Below the pieces are notes generated by a model, which was given only the letters and a program-made list of their open reading frames with translations, was not told where the DNA came from and ran no database searches. From Gemmatimonadota bacterium (GTDB lineage Bacteria > Gemmatimonadota > Gemmatimonadetes > Gemmatimonadales > GWC2-71-9), in the NCBI GenBank assembly GCA_003220855.1, contig QHTP01000123.1, positions 1 to 17,224 on the forward strand: a stretch of DNA of 17,224 nucleotides, in the 5' to 3' direction. The translations under genes were made by a program, and so were the position numbers. Shown here in pieces: positions 1 to 9,186 of the stretch (positions are counted from its first letter, which is position 1; each line of letters starts with the position of its first letter).

Positions 1-1677
1 GAAGGCGGCGGCATCGAGCCGCGTCGAGCCGAGCGACACCGCGTCCCCCAGCTCGAACGCCCAAGCCGTCTCCGCGGCGAGCGTCGAGTCGGGAACCAGG
101 CGGATCCCGAACGCCACCAAGGACGAGAACCGCTCCGCGAGCGACGGCGTGCGAAACCCGTGTCCGATGGAGCCGCGCCACGTCCCAAAGCGCGTGGGCC
201 ACACGACTCCCACCCGCGGGCTCAATTGACCTGCCAGGCCCCCGCCCACCAGTCCGATTTCGTCCACCCGCGCACCCGCCGACAGACGCACCGATCCAAC
301 GCGCCGTTCCCCTTCGCCGTAGGCCGAAAGCTCGTTTTCGGCGTGCCCGCCGAAGATGTCGCTGGTCACGTCGGCGCGGGCCGCCTCGAGGCCGACGGTC
401 AGCACGCGGTCGCTGTCGCCGCCGGGCCGGAGCGTGCCGCGCAGCTCGGTGCCGTACCGATTCGCCACGCCCCAGTTGTAGGGCTGGAAGTCGGTGAAGT
501 GGGTCCGCACCCAGGACGCGCGGGCTTGCCAGGCGAACTCCGCCGACGCCGTCCGCTCGAGGGTCGTGGCCGCGTACCCCTTGTCGGACCGCGTGTACGC
601 CCCGGTGTCGCTGATGCCGATCCGGAAGGGTTGAAACGCCAACCCCCGATCGTCGCACTGTCCGGGCTCGCACCAGGGCGGGCTCACTTGATACTGATGG
701 CTGGTCCACGACCCGGACGCCGTCACGCGGGTCCCCGGGGCGGGGTGCCATTCCAGCTTCCCCGCACCCTCCCACTGGTCGCTGCGGTCCTGCTCGCGGT
801 ACCCGTCGGAATGGCGGCCGCCGAGCGTCAGGCTGCCCCGGATCGCCTCGGTGCCGTAGGAGCCGGTAGCATCCAGCCCGCCGAGGCCGCCGACGTAGTC
901 GCGGAACCGCCAGGCCGCATCGGGCGGGTCGGCGTAAGCGCCCGCCGTCGTGCGCACGCGACCGTGGAAGCCGACGGGTACGTCTCGCGTCAGCAGGTTG
1001 ACCACTCCGCCCAACGCGGCCGACCCGTACAGGGATGAGCCCGCTCCCTTCACCACCTCGACGCGCTGGACCTCGTCTAGCGGCACCATGTCCCAGTCGA
1101 CGCCGCCGCGGTCTGCCTCGTTCGCCTTCACGCCGTCCACGAGCAGCAGCACGCGCGACCCGAGACCTTCGACGAAGCCACTCGACCCGCGGATATTGAC
1201 CTGGCCGTTGAGGAACAACACCCCGGCAGCTTTGTCCACGGCCTCGTCGACCGTGCTCACGGCGCGGCGCGCGAGGTCGCTGTCGCTGACGAGTGCCACG
1301 CTCGTGGCGGACTGGTCGAGGAGCTGCGACCGCTTCGCGGCGGTGACGATGACCGGCTCGAGCGCGAATCGCCCTGGTCGCAGCGTGACGTCCACGCGTA
1401 CCGAGTCGCCGGCGGGAACGGCGACGGTGTCGAGCGTGACGCGAAAGCCGAGGCGCGCGAAGCGGAGCACGGCATGGCTCGGCGGAACCCCCGCCAGCCG
1501 GTAGCGCCCGACGACATCCGAGGTGGCGGCCGCGCGTCCCGAGGTGATGCGCACGTCGGAGATCGGCACGCCAGCCGAGTCCGACACGCTGCCGTACACG
1601 ACGCCGGTAGCCTGCGCCCAGGCCCGGACGGGGACGCACAACAGCGCAAGCAACACACCGCAGGGAAGTTGCGTCAT
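1..1677 (-). CDS. TonB-dependent outer-membrane receptor, C-terminus beyond window
   Basis: The frame stays open for 559 codons from an ATG at 1677 to the left edge, so the barrel end is missing. A signal peptide (residues 1-22, ending AWA) is followed by a carboxypeptidase-regulatory-like beta domain (about 24-103). A TonB plug (about 108-233) follows, with the typical stretches NIRGSSG, LLLVDGVKANEADRG, VQRVEVVKGAGSSLYG and GGVVNLLTR. The barrel begins after it. By family it takes up a ligand across the outer membrane using TonB-ExbBD energy; the ligand cannot be told from the sequence. The ATG overlaps the upstream lipoprotein stop in an ATGA and has no clear Shine-Dalgarno, so translation is probably coupled to that gene. 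The disrupted upstream frame could therefore affect it. Confidence 0.93.
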   Translation of the reverse strand, partial: MTQLPCGVLLALLCVPVRAWAQATGVVYGSVSDSAGVPISDVRITSGRAAATSDVVGRYRLAGVPPSHAVLRFARLGFRVTLDTVAVPAGDSVRVDVTLRPGRFALEPVIVTAAKRSQLLDQSATSVALVSDSDLARRAVSTVDEAVDKAAGVLFLNGQVNIRGSSGFVEGLGSRVLLLVDGVKANEADRGGVDWDMVPLDEVQRVEVVKGAGSSLYGSAALGGVVNLLTRDVPVGFHGRVRTTAGAYADPPDAAWRFRDYVGGLGGLDATGSYGTEAIRGSLTLGGRHSDGYREQDRSDQWEGAGKLEWHPAPGTRVTASGSWTSHQYQVSPPWCEPGQCDDRGLAFQPFRIGISDTGAYTRSDKGYAATTLERTASAEFAWQARASWVRTHFTDFQPYNWGVANRYGTELRGTLRPGGDSDRVLTVGLEAARADVTSDIFGGHAENELSAYGEGERRVGSVRLSAGARVDEIGLVGGGLAGQLSPRVGVVWPTRFGTWRGSIGHGFRTPSLAERFSSLVAFGIRLVPDSTLAAETAWAFELGDAVSLGSTRLDAAAF

Positions 1678-2118
1678 GGACAGGGGGGAAAGTAACTGCA
1701 GACCGGATGCCGGTTGTCGAAATCGATGACGAAGTCGACGCCGGCGCGCGTGCCGTCGACCAGGACGACCCCGGGCTTGGTCGTGTCGCTGGCGTCACGA
1801 TAGAAGCCGGTCTCCTGGAGCAGGGTGCCGGCCGTCGCGGTCGAGCGGGAGCTGGACGGGCGACGCCGGCTTGAACTTGAAGAGGTCGCTCAAGGTCTGC
1901 GGAAACGAGTCGAACGCGACGATGAACACCGCCTGCGTGCTGTCGGGCACCGCGCCGCGGAACGCCACGGTCCCGCAAATTCCCACGAAGCCCGGGGGGC
2001 ACACCGGTACGGGCTGCAGGCCATTGTTGCAAGCGAGCGCTCCCAGGGTGACGAGCGCAGCGCGCGAGATGCGCCTCGGCATGCCTGCAATGATCGAGGG
2101 CCATGCTCGGGCCGTCAA
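1674..2118 (-). pseudogene. Small secreted lipoprotein with disrupted reading frame
   Basis: The first frame starts at TTG 2118, preceded by a GGGGGG purine run, or at ATG 2082 (MPRRISRAALVTLGALAC, a lipoprotein-like signal ending in Cys). It runs through GICGTVAFRGAVPDSTQAVF and QTLSDLFKFKPASPV to a stop at 1795. The natural-looking C-terminus lies in another frame: TLLQETGFYRDASDTTKPGV, then GVDFVIDFDNRHPVCSYF, ending at the TGA 1676-1674, which overlaps the receptor ATG. One extra base, or loss of a segment, near 1830-1870 would explain the switch. I recall similar lipoproteins beside TonB receptors in related bacteria with more residues between the two halves, but only from memory. The role is unknown; location next to the receptor suggests a cell-envelope accessory. 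Confidence 0.7.
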
Positions 2119-2119
2119 C

Positions 2120-2148
2120 TTGACCCCCCTTTCCGCCGGGAATACGTT
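2120..2148 (+). promoter_or_regulatory. Candidate sigma70-type promoter for the fmdB-like operon
   Basis: TTGACC at 2120-2125, a 17-base spacer, and TACGTT (TAnnnT) at 2143-2148. Transcription would start around 2155, only a few bases before the ATG at 2159, giving a leaderless or nearly leaderless mRNA. No Shine-Dalgarno precedes that ATG, which fits. The element overlaps the start of the divergent lipoprotein gene. Confidence 0.5.
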
Positions 2149-2158
2149 CTAGTCCGCG

Positions 2159-2323
2159 ATGCCGATCTACGAGTACCGCTGCACGAAGTGCGAGGCGCGC
2201 TTCAGCCGGCAAGAGGAGATCGAAGAGCACGGCCGCACGCCGCCCGCCTGCCCCCAGTGCCGGTCGCGCGCGGTGGAGCAGGTGCTCTCGCCGTTCTTCG
2301 CCAAGACGGTCCGGAAAAGCTAG
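2159..2323 (+). CDS. FmdB-family zinc-ribbon protein
   Basis: A 54-residue protein starting MPIYEYRCTKC, the hallmark opening of the FmdB putative regulatory family. Two CxxC knuckles, C8/C11 and C31/C34, should bind one zinc ion, and a basic tail (FFAKTVRKS) follows. Members are small cytoplasmic proteins of uncertain role, originally named for regulation of formamidase/amidase genes. The ATG has no Shine-Dalgarno but sits just below a good promoter candidate. It is the first gene of a plus-strand group; the next ATG is 5 bases after its stop, suggesting co-transcription. Confidence 0.88.
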   Translation: MPIYEYRCTKCEARFSRQEEIEEHGRTPPACPQCRSRAVEQVLSPFFAKTVRKS

Positions 2324-2328
2324 CTCCC

Positions 2329-2898
2329 ATGTTCGAGCGCCTGCGGGATAGCCTGCGTGCCGCCCTCGACGCGGCGACGCCGCCGGGAGATCTGCGCGAC
2401 CTGGCGCGGCAGATGCGGGAAGCCGTGGTCGAAGCCAAGGTCGCGGTGGTCGAGACGCGCGACGCGGTCGTGCGGACCGAACGCGACCTCGCCCAAGAGC
2501 GCCAGCGGCTCGCCGACGCGGAGCGGCGCGGCCGGCTCGCGTCCGAGATCCAGGATGCGGAGACCGTCGCGGTAGCGGGGCGTTTCGCGGCAAAGCACCG
2601 GGAGCGCGCGGGCGTGCTCGACAAGAAGCTGGCAGCGCTCCGGGACGAGCTCGCCCTGTACGAGCGGGAGCTGGGGGATATGCAGGCGCAGCTGGCGCGT
2701 GCGGAGCAGGACCGTCCGCTCACCGAGGCGGAGCGGTCCGCGGAGCGGGCGTGGCGCGACCTGCAGGCGGCGGGCGGCTCGCGCCCCGGGGCGGACCCGG
2801 GGGACGAGCTCCTCAAGTCCCGGCTCGATCGCGCCGGGCGAGAAGCGGCGGCCGACCGCCAGCTGCGAGAGCTCAAGAAGAAGATGAAGAAAGACTAG
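2329..2898 (+). CDS. PspA/IM30-like coiled-coil protein
   Basis: A 189-residue, highly charged, nearly all-helical protein. It begins MFERLRDSLRAALDA, like the amphipathic N-terminal helix of PspA/Vipp1 proteins. Long heptad-like stretches rich in Glu, Arg, Ala and Leu follow from about residue 25 to 135. A Gly/Pro/Asp-rich linker (about 150-160) and a Lys-rich tail (RELKKKMKKD) close the protein. There is no signal peptide or membrane segment. If truly related to PspA it would bind the inner membrane and help maintain it, but low-complexity coiled coils look alike and the assignment is tentative. The start at 2329 is chosen because the frame upstream only overlaps the fmdB-like gene. Confidence 0.72.
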   Translation: MFERLRDSLRAALDAATPPGDLRDLARQMREAVVEAKVAVVETRDAVVRTERDLAQERQRLADAERRGRLASEIQDAETVAVAGRFAAKHRERAGVLDKKLAALRDELALYERELGDMQAQLARAEQDRPLTEAERSAERAWRDLQAAGGSRPGADPGDELLKSRLDRAGREAAADRQLRELKKKMKKD

Positions 2899-2999
2899 CG
2901 ACGCCGGCCATGAGCGTGGTCCGCCGGATGCTGGAGTGGTTCCGCGAGGCGTTCGGCCCCGGACAACGGACCGCCGACGGGCGGCGCACCGGAGGCACG

Positions 3000-3394
3000 A
3001 TGGATATCAAGCGCGACCGCATGGTGTTTCTCGGGTACGGCAAGTATTGGCGCTCGGACGCCATCATCGGGCTGATGCCGATCGAGGAGGATCGCGGGCC
3101 CAAACGGCGGACCAACGTGTTCGTGGAGGGCCGCGTGGAGCCGATCATCGCGTCGCGTACCGAGCAGAGCATTCTCGACGACATGGGGGCGACCGAAGGC
3201 GGCTTCCAGGCGCAGGCCGTGCGGGAGGCAGTCACCGAGCTGCTCGCGGCGTTCCACGAGTTTTCACCCGTGCTGCGCCGGGCCCTGCAGAACGAGGATC
3301 ACTTCGACGTCGAGCAATGGGAGCAGCGGATGGGGGACCTGCTGCGCGCCCCCCAAACGCCCGTGCCGGTGGAGCAGAACGAGCTCTTCGAGTG

Positions 3395-3395
<1 letters not shown>
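3000..3395 (+). CDS. Conserved-looking protein, weakly DUF370/RemA-like
   Basis: A 131-residue protein. The ATG at 3000 is preferred because GGAGG lies at 2991-2995, 4 bases upstream; an in-frame ATG at 2910 would add 30 low-complexity residues and lacks a ribosome site. The N-terminal 60 residues (DIKRDRMVFLGYGKYWRSDA, then GPKRRTNVFVEG and EPIIASRTEQSIL) resemble in pattern the small DUF370/RemA DNA-binding proteins: I-x-L/F-G-[FY]-G-[NK] followed by RRT and a terminal hydrophobic strand. The C-terminal half is acidic and helical and is not part of RemA. Function is unknown; regulation would be a guess. Its TGA overlaps the next ATG (TGATG), so it is translationally coupled to the peptide transporter gene. 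Confidence 0.75.
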
Positions 3396-4702
<1,307 letters not shown>

Positions 4703-4861
4703 TGCTCTCGCCCCGTCGCGCGCGTCTCGGGATCCATGACGACGAGGTGTACGGCGCAAGCCCGGGGTTTCACCAAGAGCGACAGCAAGTCGCCGATGAC
4801 TTGTGGATCAGCAGCATCGAAATGACGCAAGGCGGAGCGTGCCGTTGGGCGAGCCCGTTCG
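4703..4861. other. Convergent intergenic gap without recognised features
   Basis: This region separates the ends of the POT transporter and the GRP/DMT transporter. I see only a 5-bp inverted repeat (GCGAC/GTCGC, 4779-4793) with no T-tract in either direction, so it is not a convincing terminator. An open frame of 55 codons begins in a TGATG overlap at 4702 but has no recognisable protein features. Confidence 0.5.
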
Positions 4862-6148
4862 TCAGTTGAATCGCGTGGTCCGCCACAGCAGGACCCCGGT
4901 GCCCCCGAGCAGCGCGAGCATCGCGACCGTGAGGCCCGCGACCCAGCCCCAGCCCAGCCGCAAATCGGGAACCCGGGCAACGAGTCCCAGGCCGACGAAC
5001 ACTGCCGTGGCACCGGTCACGAGGGCCCAGTCGAGCCAGGTCCGCCGCCGCGCCGGACCGCCGGTGCTCTCACCCGCCAGCCCCGCGCGGACGATGGCGG
5101 GGTCGATGCCGTAGCGCCGCCCCTCGCGCGCCGCGGCTTCCTGCCAGCGCCGGTGCTCGGCACCGGTCGCGGAGGCGAGCGCGATGAGGGCGGCGCCGAG
5201 CGCCATCAGGAGCGAGCCGCCGATCACTTGCGCGTACGTGGCCCGCGCGCCGCCGTGCAGCTCACCGAATACGAGCAGGCCCCACACGAGGCCCCACAGC
5301 TGGTTCGTGTTCGACAACGGGATCCCTCGGCTGATCCCCACGTACTTCGCGGCAAACTGCTGGAACAGGTCCCCCACGACCCACACGAAACCCCCGAGCA
5401 GCAGCCAGAACAGTACGTCCCGTGCCCCGCTGAGCTCGGCGACGAGCGCGGCGCCGCCGCCGCGGTCGGCGAGCGCGAGCGCCGACATCATGCCGAGCTC
5501 ACCGACGGTGAAGAACGTGACGAACGCGAGCGGATTCATGCCCGTGAGGTATGCCTTGCGGTAGGGGATGTACATGGTGCCCCACAGCGCCCCCGCCGCC
5601 AGGGCCGCCGCGACGCCGCGTGTCGCGTGCCCCGCGGGCGCCTGCGCGGCCGACGCGACCGCCAGGAGGGTGGCGCCGGCACACATCACCGCCGCGCCGC
5701 CGAGCACGGCGACGACGCGGGACCAGCCCGCCCCACGCAGCTCGTTGAAAAAGACGGCGCCCCACAGGATGCCGAGCAGGCTGTTGGCGTTCCACAGGGG
5801 GAACGCGACGCTCAAGCCGATGTCCTTGATCGCGTAGATGGTGAGTGTGTTGGCGACGGCCCACAGGCACCCGGCCAGAATGGCCCAGACGACAAGGTGG
5901 GGCGCCTGCCGCACGTCGGCCCCGATCGCCGTCGTTCCCCGCAACAAGGCCGGGAGACTCCAGCGCGCCAGGAACACGCCCGCCACCATCGCGAGTGAGA
6001 TCACGACGGGCGACAGACCGAGCACGACCATCTTGGTGGGCGCCTCGGCGGCCCCGAGCCAGGCGCCGGCGGTGAAGCCGCTGGCGACGCCGGCGAGCTG
6101 CAAGCGGCGCAGGCGGGACGAGTCGAGCGCGGGCGCTATCGAATCCAT
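4862..6148 (-). CDS. GRP/DMT-superfamily sugar-type transporter
   Basis: A 428-residue polytopic membrane protein. Roughly ten hydrophobic helices in two related halves carry the drug/metabolite-transporter pattern. Characteristic pieces are SVAFPLWNANSLLGILWG with FFNEL in the first half and RGIPLSNTNQLWGLVWGL with VFGEL in the second. These resemble the glucose/ribose porter (GRP, TMEM144-like) branch; substrate is unproven. A soluble linker (about residues 325-370) and two further hydrophobic segments at the C-terminus extend it beyond a plain 10-helix DMT carrier. The ATG at 6148 lies inside the end of the 32-residue ORF, overlapping it by 13 bases, which ties it to the peptide ABC operon upstream. 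Confidence 0.85.
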   Translation of the reverse strand: MDSIAPALDSSRLRRLQLAGVASGFTAGAWLGAAEAPTKMVVLGLSPVVISLAMVAGVFLARWSLPALLRGTTAIGADVRQAPHLVVWAILAGCLWAVANTLTIYAIKDIGLSVAFPLWNANSLLGILWGAVFFNELRGAGWSRVVAVLGGAAVMCAGATLLAVASAAQAPAGHATRGVAAALAAGALWGTMYIPYRKAYLTGMNPLAFVTFFTVGELGMMSALALADRGGGAALVAELSGARDVLFWLLLGGFVWVVGDLFQQFAAKYVGISRGIPLSNTNQLWGLVWGLLVFGELHGGARATYAQVIGGSLLMALGAALIALASATGAEHRRWQEAAAREGRRYGIDPAIVRAGLAGESTGGPARRRTWLDWALVTGATAVFVGLGLVARVPDLRLGWGWVAGLTVAMLALLGGTGVLLWRTTRFN

Positions 6149-6234
6149 ACGAGTACCACGAGGCCGCCGATCAGCACGGCGACGGGTACCCAGAATTGAG
6201 CGTCGCGCAGCATGGCGCTCCAGCGACCGTTCAC
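6136..6234 (-). CDS. 32-residue single-span membrane protein (small ORF)
   Basis: The GTG at 6234 overlaps the stop of the second peptide ATPase gene in a GTGA. It is preceded by GAGGAG (6245-6240) with a 5-base spacer, one of the best ribosome sites in the window. The peptide has a polar N-terminus (NGRWSAMLRDAQF) followed by a hydrophobic helix (WVPVAVLIGGLVVLVWI) and a final Arg, as expected for a small inner-membrane protein. It lies exactly between the ABC importer and the GRP/DMT transporter and overlaps the latter's start. I do not recognise a family. It could modulate one of the neighbouring transporters or act mainly as a translation-coupling leader; both are inference. Confidence 0.62.
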   Translation of the reverse strand: MNGRWSAMLRDAQFWVPVAVLIGGLVVLVWIR

Positions 6235-7229
6235 AAGGGCTCCTCGGCGTAATGGCAGGCGGCGAGCTGACCCGGCGCGACCTCGCGCAGCGCCGGGGGC
6301 TCGGTGCGACAGCGCGCGTCCTTCTTGGGGTGCGGGCAGCGGGGGTGAAACGGGCAGCCGGGTGGTGGCTGCGCGGGCGACGGCACGTCGCCCGTGAGGA
6401 CGATACGCGGGCGTTGCGCTTTCGGATCGGGCACCGGCACGGCGGAGAGGAGCGACGTGGTGTAGGGGTGCCGCGGCGCGGCGTACAGCTGCGGGCCGGG
6501 CGCCCGTTCCACGATCTTGCCCAGATACATCACCGCGACGTGGTCGGCGACGTGCTTCACCACCGCGAGGTCGTGGGCGATGAAGAGATAGGTGAGGCGC
6601 CGCCGCTGCTGCAGGTCGGCGAGCAGGTTCAGGACCTGCGCCTGGACCGACACGTCGAGCGCGCTCACGGGCTCGTCGAGCACGAGGAACTGCGGCTCGA
6701 CCGAGAGCGCGCGTGCGATCCCGACGCGCTGCCGCTGCCCGCCCGAGAGCTCGTGCGCATAGCTCTTCGCGAAGCCGGGGTCGAGCCCGACTTCCTCGAG
6801 CAGCGCCGCGATGCGGCGCCCGGCGTCGGCTCCCGCGGCCAGGTGATGGATCGCCAGCGGCTCGGCCAGGGTCTGGCGCACCGTGAGGCGCGGATTGAGC
6901 GACCCGTAGGGATCCTGGAACACGATCTGCATGCGGCGCCGCAGCGCCCGCAGCTCGCGCCCCCCGAGCGTCAGCACGTTCACCCCGTCGATCGCCACCC
7001 GCCCGGCGTCCGGCTCGATCAGGCGGAGGATGGTGCGCCCCACCGTGGACTTGCCGCATCCCGATTCGCCCACCAGGCCGAGCGTCTGGCCGGAGGCGAT
7101 CGCGAACGACACGTCGTCCACGGCCCGTACCACGGCCCGCGGGCGCCCCAGCCCGAAAGCGCCCCGCTCGCCGGGGAAGTGCTTGACCAGCCCCTGCACG
7201 TCGACGAGCGCGGCGGCGGACGACGTCAC
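6231..7229 (-). CDS. oppF: Peptide ABC transporter ATP-binding protein, OppF-like
   Basis: A 332-residue ABC ATPase. Walker A is GESGCGKST (about 54-62), the Q-loop is IVFQDPYGSLNPRLTV, the signature is ELSGGQRQRVGIARAL, Walker B is FLVLDEPVSALD and the switch is FIAHDLAVV. The C-terminal oligo_HPY region has four cysteines (PGCPFHPRCP, ARC, AACHY). It would energise peptide uptake as one half of a heterodimer with the preceding ATPase. The GTG at 7229 overlaps that gene's stop (GTGA); a longer upstream frame is only overlap. The opp name is by family; peptide specificity (opp versus dpp) cannot be told. Confidence 0.92.
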   Translation of the reverse strand: MTSSAAALVDVQGLVKHFPGERGAFGLGRPRAVVRAVDDVSFAIASGQTLGLVGESGCGKSTVGRTILRLIEPDAGRVAIDGVNVLTLGGRELRALRRRMQIVFQDPYGSLNPRLTVRQTLAEPLAIHHLAAGADAGRRIAALLEEVGLDPGFAKSYAHELSGGQRQRVGIARALSVEPQFLVLDEPVSALDVSVQAQVLNLLADLQQRRRLTYLFIAHDLAVVKHVADHVAVMYLGKIVERAPGPQLYAAPRHPYTTSLLSAVPVPDPKAQRPRIVLTGDVPSPAQPPPGCPFHPRCPHPKKDARCRTEPPALREVAPGQLAACHYAEEPL

Positions 7230-8263
7230 GGAAGGGGGGCGCGCGCCGTGCGGCGTTGCGGCTCGGTGAGGAGCCAACAGCGAACCGTGTGAGTGCCGGG
7301 CTCGCCGGCGCCCGCATCGAGCAGCGGTGGCTCCTCGTCGCGGCAGCGGTCCCAGGCGTATGGGCAGCGCGGGTGAAAGCGGCAGCCGCCCGGCCAGTCG
7401 CTGGCGGCCGGCACCTGACCTGGGATGCCGTGCAGCCGGCCGCGGGCGCGCGCCGGCGGTGCGTCGAGCCGCGGCACGGAGGCCAGCAGTCCTTCGGTAT
7501 AGGGATGGAGCGGGCGCGCGAACAGCTCGGGTGTGGGCGCTTGCTCCACCACCTGGCCCGCGTACATCACGACGACGCGGTCCGCGCTTCCCGCCACCAC
7601 GCCGAGGTCGTGAGTGATGAGCATGATCGCCATCCCGAGCTCCGCCTGCAGGCGCTCGAGCAGCTCGAGAATCTGCGCCTGTATCGTGACGTCGAGCGCG
7701 GTGGTCGGCTCGTCGGCGATGAGCACCTTCGGGTGGCACACCAGGGCCATCGCGATCATCACCCGCTGGCGCATGCCGCCGCTCATCTGGTGGGGATAGT
7801 GATCTACCCCCTGCGCGGGATCGGGAATGCCCACGAGCTTGAGCATCTCGATCGCGCGGGTGCGCGCGGCGCGACGGGACAGCCGCTGGTGTACGATGGC
7901 CGCTTCAGCGATCTGGTACCCCACCGTGAACACGGGGTTGAGCGACGTCATCGGCTCCTGGAAGATCATCGCGATCTGGTTCCCCCGGATGGCGCGCAGC
8001 TCGCGGGGGGCGAGCGTCAGCAGGTTGCGTCCCGCGAACTCGATGAAGCTCCCGGGCCGGATGTGCCCGGGGGGCTCGGGGATGAGCCGCAGCACCGACA
8101 GAGACGTGACGGTCTTCCCACACCCCGACTCCCCGACGAGGCCGAGCGTCTCGCCCGCGTGGAGGTCGAACGAGACGCCGTCGACGGCGCGCGCGGTGCC
8201 GCTCCCGTGCTCGGTGACGAAGTAGGTCTTCAGGTCCCGCACGCGCAGCAGCGGCTCGGTCAT
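7226..8263 (-). CDS. oppD: Peptide ABC transporter ATP-binding protein, OppD-like
   Basis: A 345-residue ABC ATPase. Walker A is GESGCGKT (about 44-51), the Q-loop is IFQEPMTSLNPVFTVG, the signature is HQMSGGMRQRVMIAMAL, Walker B is VLIADEPTTALD and the switch is LITHDLGVV. The C-terminal oligo_HPY region carries CRFHPRCPYAWDRC and a later Cys (VRCW), the cysteine set known in some Dpp/Opp ATPases to hold a [4Fe-4S] cluster. The ATG at 8263 has AAGGAG (8274-8269) 5 bases upstream and overlaps the permease stop in an ATGA. It pairs with the next ATPase under the two permeases. Confidence 0.94.
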   Translation of the reverse strand: MTEPLLRVRDLKTYFVTEHGSGTARAVDGVSFDLHAGETLGLVGESGCGKTVTSLSVLRLIPEPPGHIRPGSFIEFAGRNLLTLAPRELRAIRGNQIAMIFQEPMTSLNPVFTVGYQIAEAAIVHQRLSRRAARTRAIEMLKLVGIPDPAQGVDHYPHQMSGGMRQRVMIAMALVCHPKVLIADEPTTALDVTIQAQILELLERLQAELGMAIMLITHDLGVVAGSADRVVVMYAGQVVEQAPTPELFARPLHPYTEGLLASVPRLDAPPARARGRLHGIPGQVPAASDWPGGCRFHPRCPYAWDRCRDEEPPLLDAGAGEPGTHTVRCWLLTEPQRRTARAPLP

Positions 8264-9186
8264 GCCGTCTCCTTGCGGGGATCGAGCGCGTCGCGCAGCG
8301 CGTCGCCCACGGCGTTGAGGGCCATGACGACGAGCGAGATGGCGAGCCCGGGGAACGTCGCGCACCACGGGGCCACCGCCATCTTCGGGAAGCCATCGGC
8401 GATCATGTTCCCCCAGCTGGGCGCGGGAGAGGGCACGCCCAGGCCGAGAAACGACAGCCCGGCCTCGAGTAGCATCACGTTGCCGATGCCGAGTGCCGCC
8501 GACACGATGATCGGGGCGGCGGCGTTGGGAAGGACGTGGCGGAAGATGACGCGCCCCGGCTCGGCCCCGAGCGCGCGCGCCGCCGCGACGAATTCACGCT
8601 CCCGCACGCTCAGTACCTCGGCGCGCACCAATCGGCTGGTGCCGAACCACCCCGTCAACCCGATGAGCAGCACGAGCACCGCGAGCGGCACGTGCTCCCA
8701 CAGGGCCACGACCATCAAGAGCATGAACATGCGCGGCATGGCGAGCCCGACGTCCACGAGCCGCATCAGCGTCGCGTCCACCCAGCGGCGGAAGTAGCCG
8801 GCCACACCGCCCACCACGACCCCGGTGGTCACGGCGACCAGCATGGCAATCGCCCCGATGCCGAGCGAAATGCGCGCCCCGTAGACCAGCCGGCTCCATA
8901 CGTCTCGCGAGAGCGGGTCGGTGCCGAGCGGGTTTTGTGTCGAGGGCGGGTGGTTGGCGAGCCGGGCGATGTCGATCTGGAAGTACGGCTGGTAGGGCGT
9001 GACGAGCGGCGCGGCGAGCGCGACCGTCACGAAGAAGGCGAGCACGAACACGGCCGGAGCGGCGGTGGGGTGCCGAAAGAAGCGCCGACCAGAAGCACGG
9101 GCCCCCGTGCGACGCCGGATCTCGGCGACCACGACCAGCGCGAGCACGGCGGCACCGCCGACCGCGAGCCAGTTCCAGACGTTCAC
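8260..9186 (-). CDS. oppC: Peptide ABC transporter permease, OppC-like
   Basis: A 308-residue inner-membrane permease. The GTG at 9186 overlaps the preceding permease stop (GTGA). It has an extra hydrophobic N-terminal segment (LAVGGAAVLALVVVAEI), then the usual first helix and the periplasmic sequence with HPLGTD-like QNPLGTDPLSRDVWSR. The EAA coupling loop is AAARALGAEPGRVIFRHVLP, followed by the terminal LEAGLSFLGLGVPSPAPSWG typical of OppC/DppC. It forms the translocation channel with the OppB-like partner. The extra first helix is not usual for OppC and may be a lineage trait. Confidence 0.92.
   Translation of the reverse strand: MNVWNWLAVGGAAVLALVVVAEIRRRTGARASGRRFFRHPTAAPAVFVLAFFVTVALAAPLVTPYQPYFQIDIARLANHPPSTQNPLGTDPLSRDVWSRLVYGARISLGIGAIAMLVAVTTGVVVGGVAGYFRRWVDATLMRLVDVGLAMPRMFMLLMVVALWEHVPLAVLVLLIGLTGWFGTSRLVRAEVLSVREREFVAAARALGAEPGRVIFRHVLPNAAAPIIVSAALGIGNVMLLEAGLSFLGLGVPSPAPSWGNMIADGFPKMAVAPWCATFPGLAISLVVMALNAVGDALRDALDPRKETA

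Noticed and set aside
2910..2999. Upstream ATG giving a 30-residue longer RemA-like protein
   Set aside because: No ribosome site, low-complexity extension, and the ATG at 3000 has GGAGG upstream and starts the conserved-looking part.
4779..4793. GCGAC/GTCGC inverted repeat as a terminator for the convergent transporters
   Set aside because: The stem is only 5 bp and no T-run follows on either strand.
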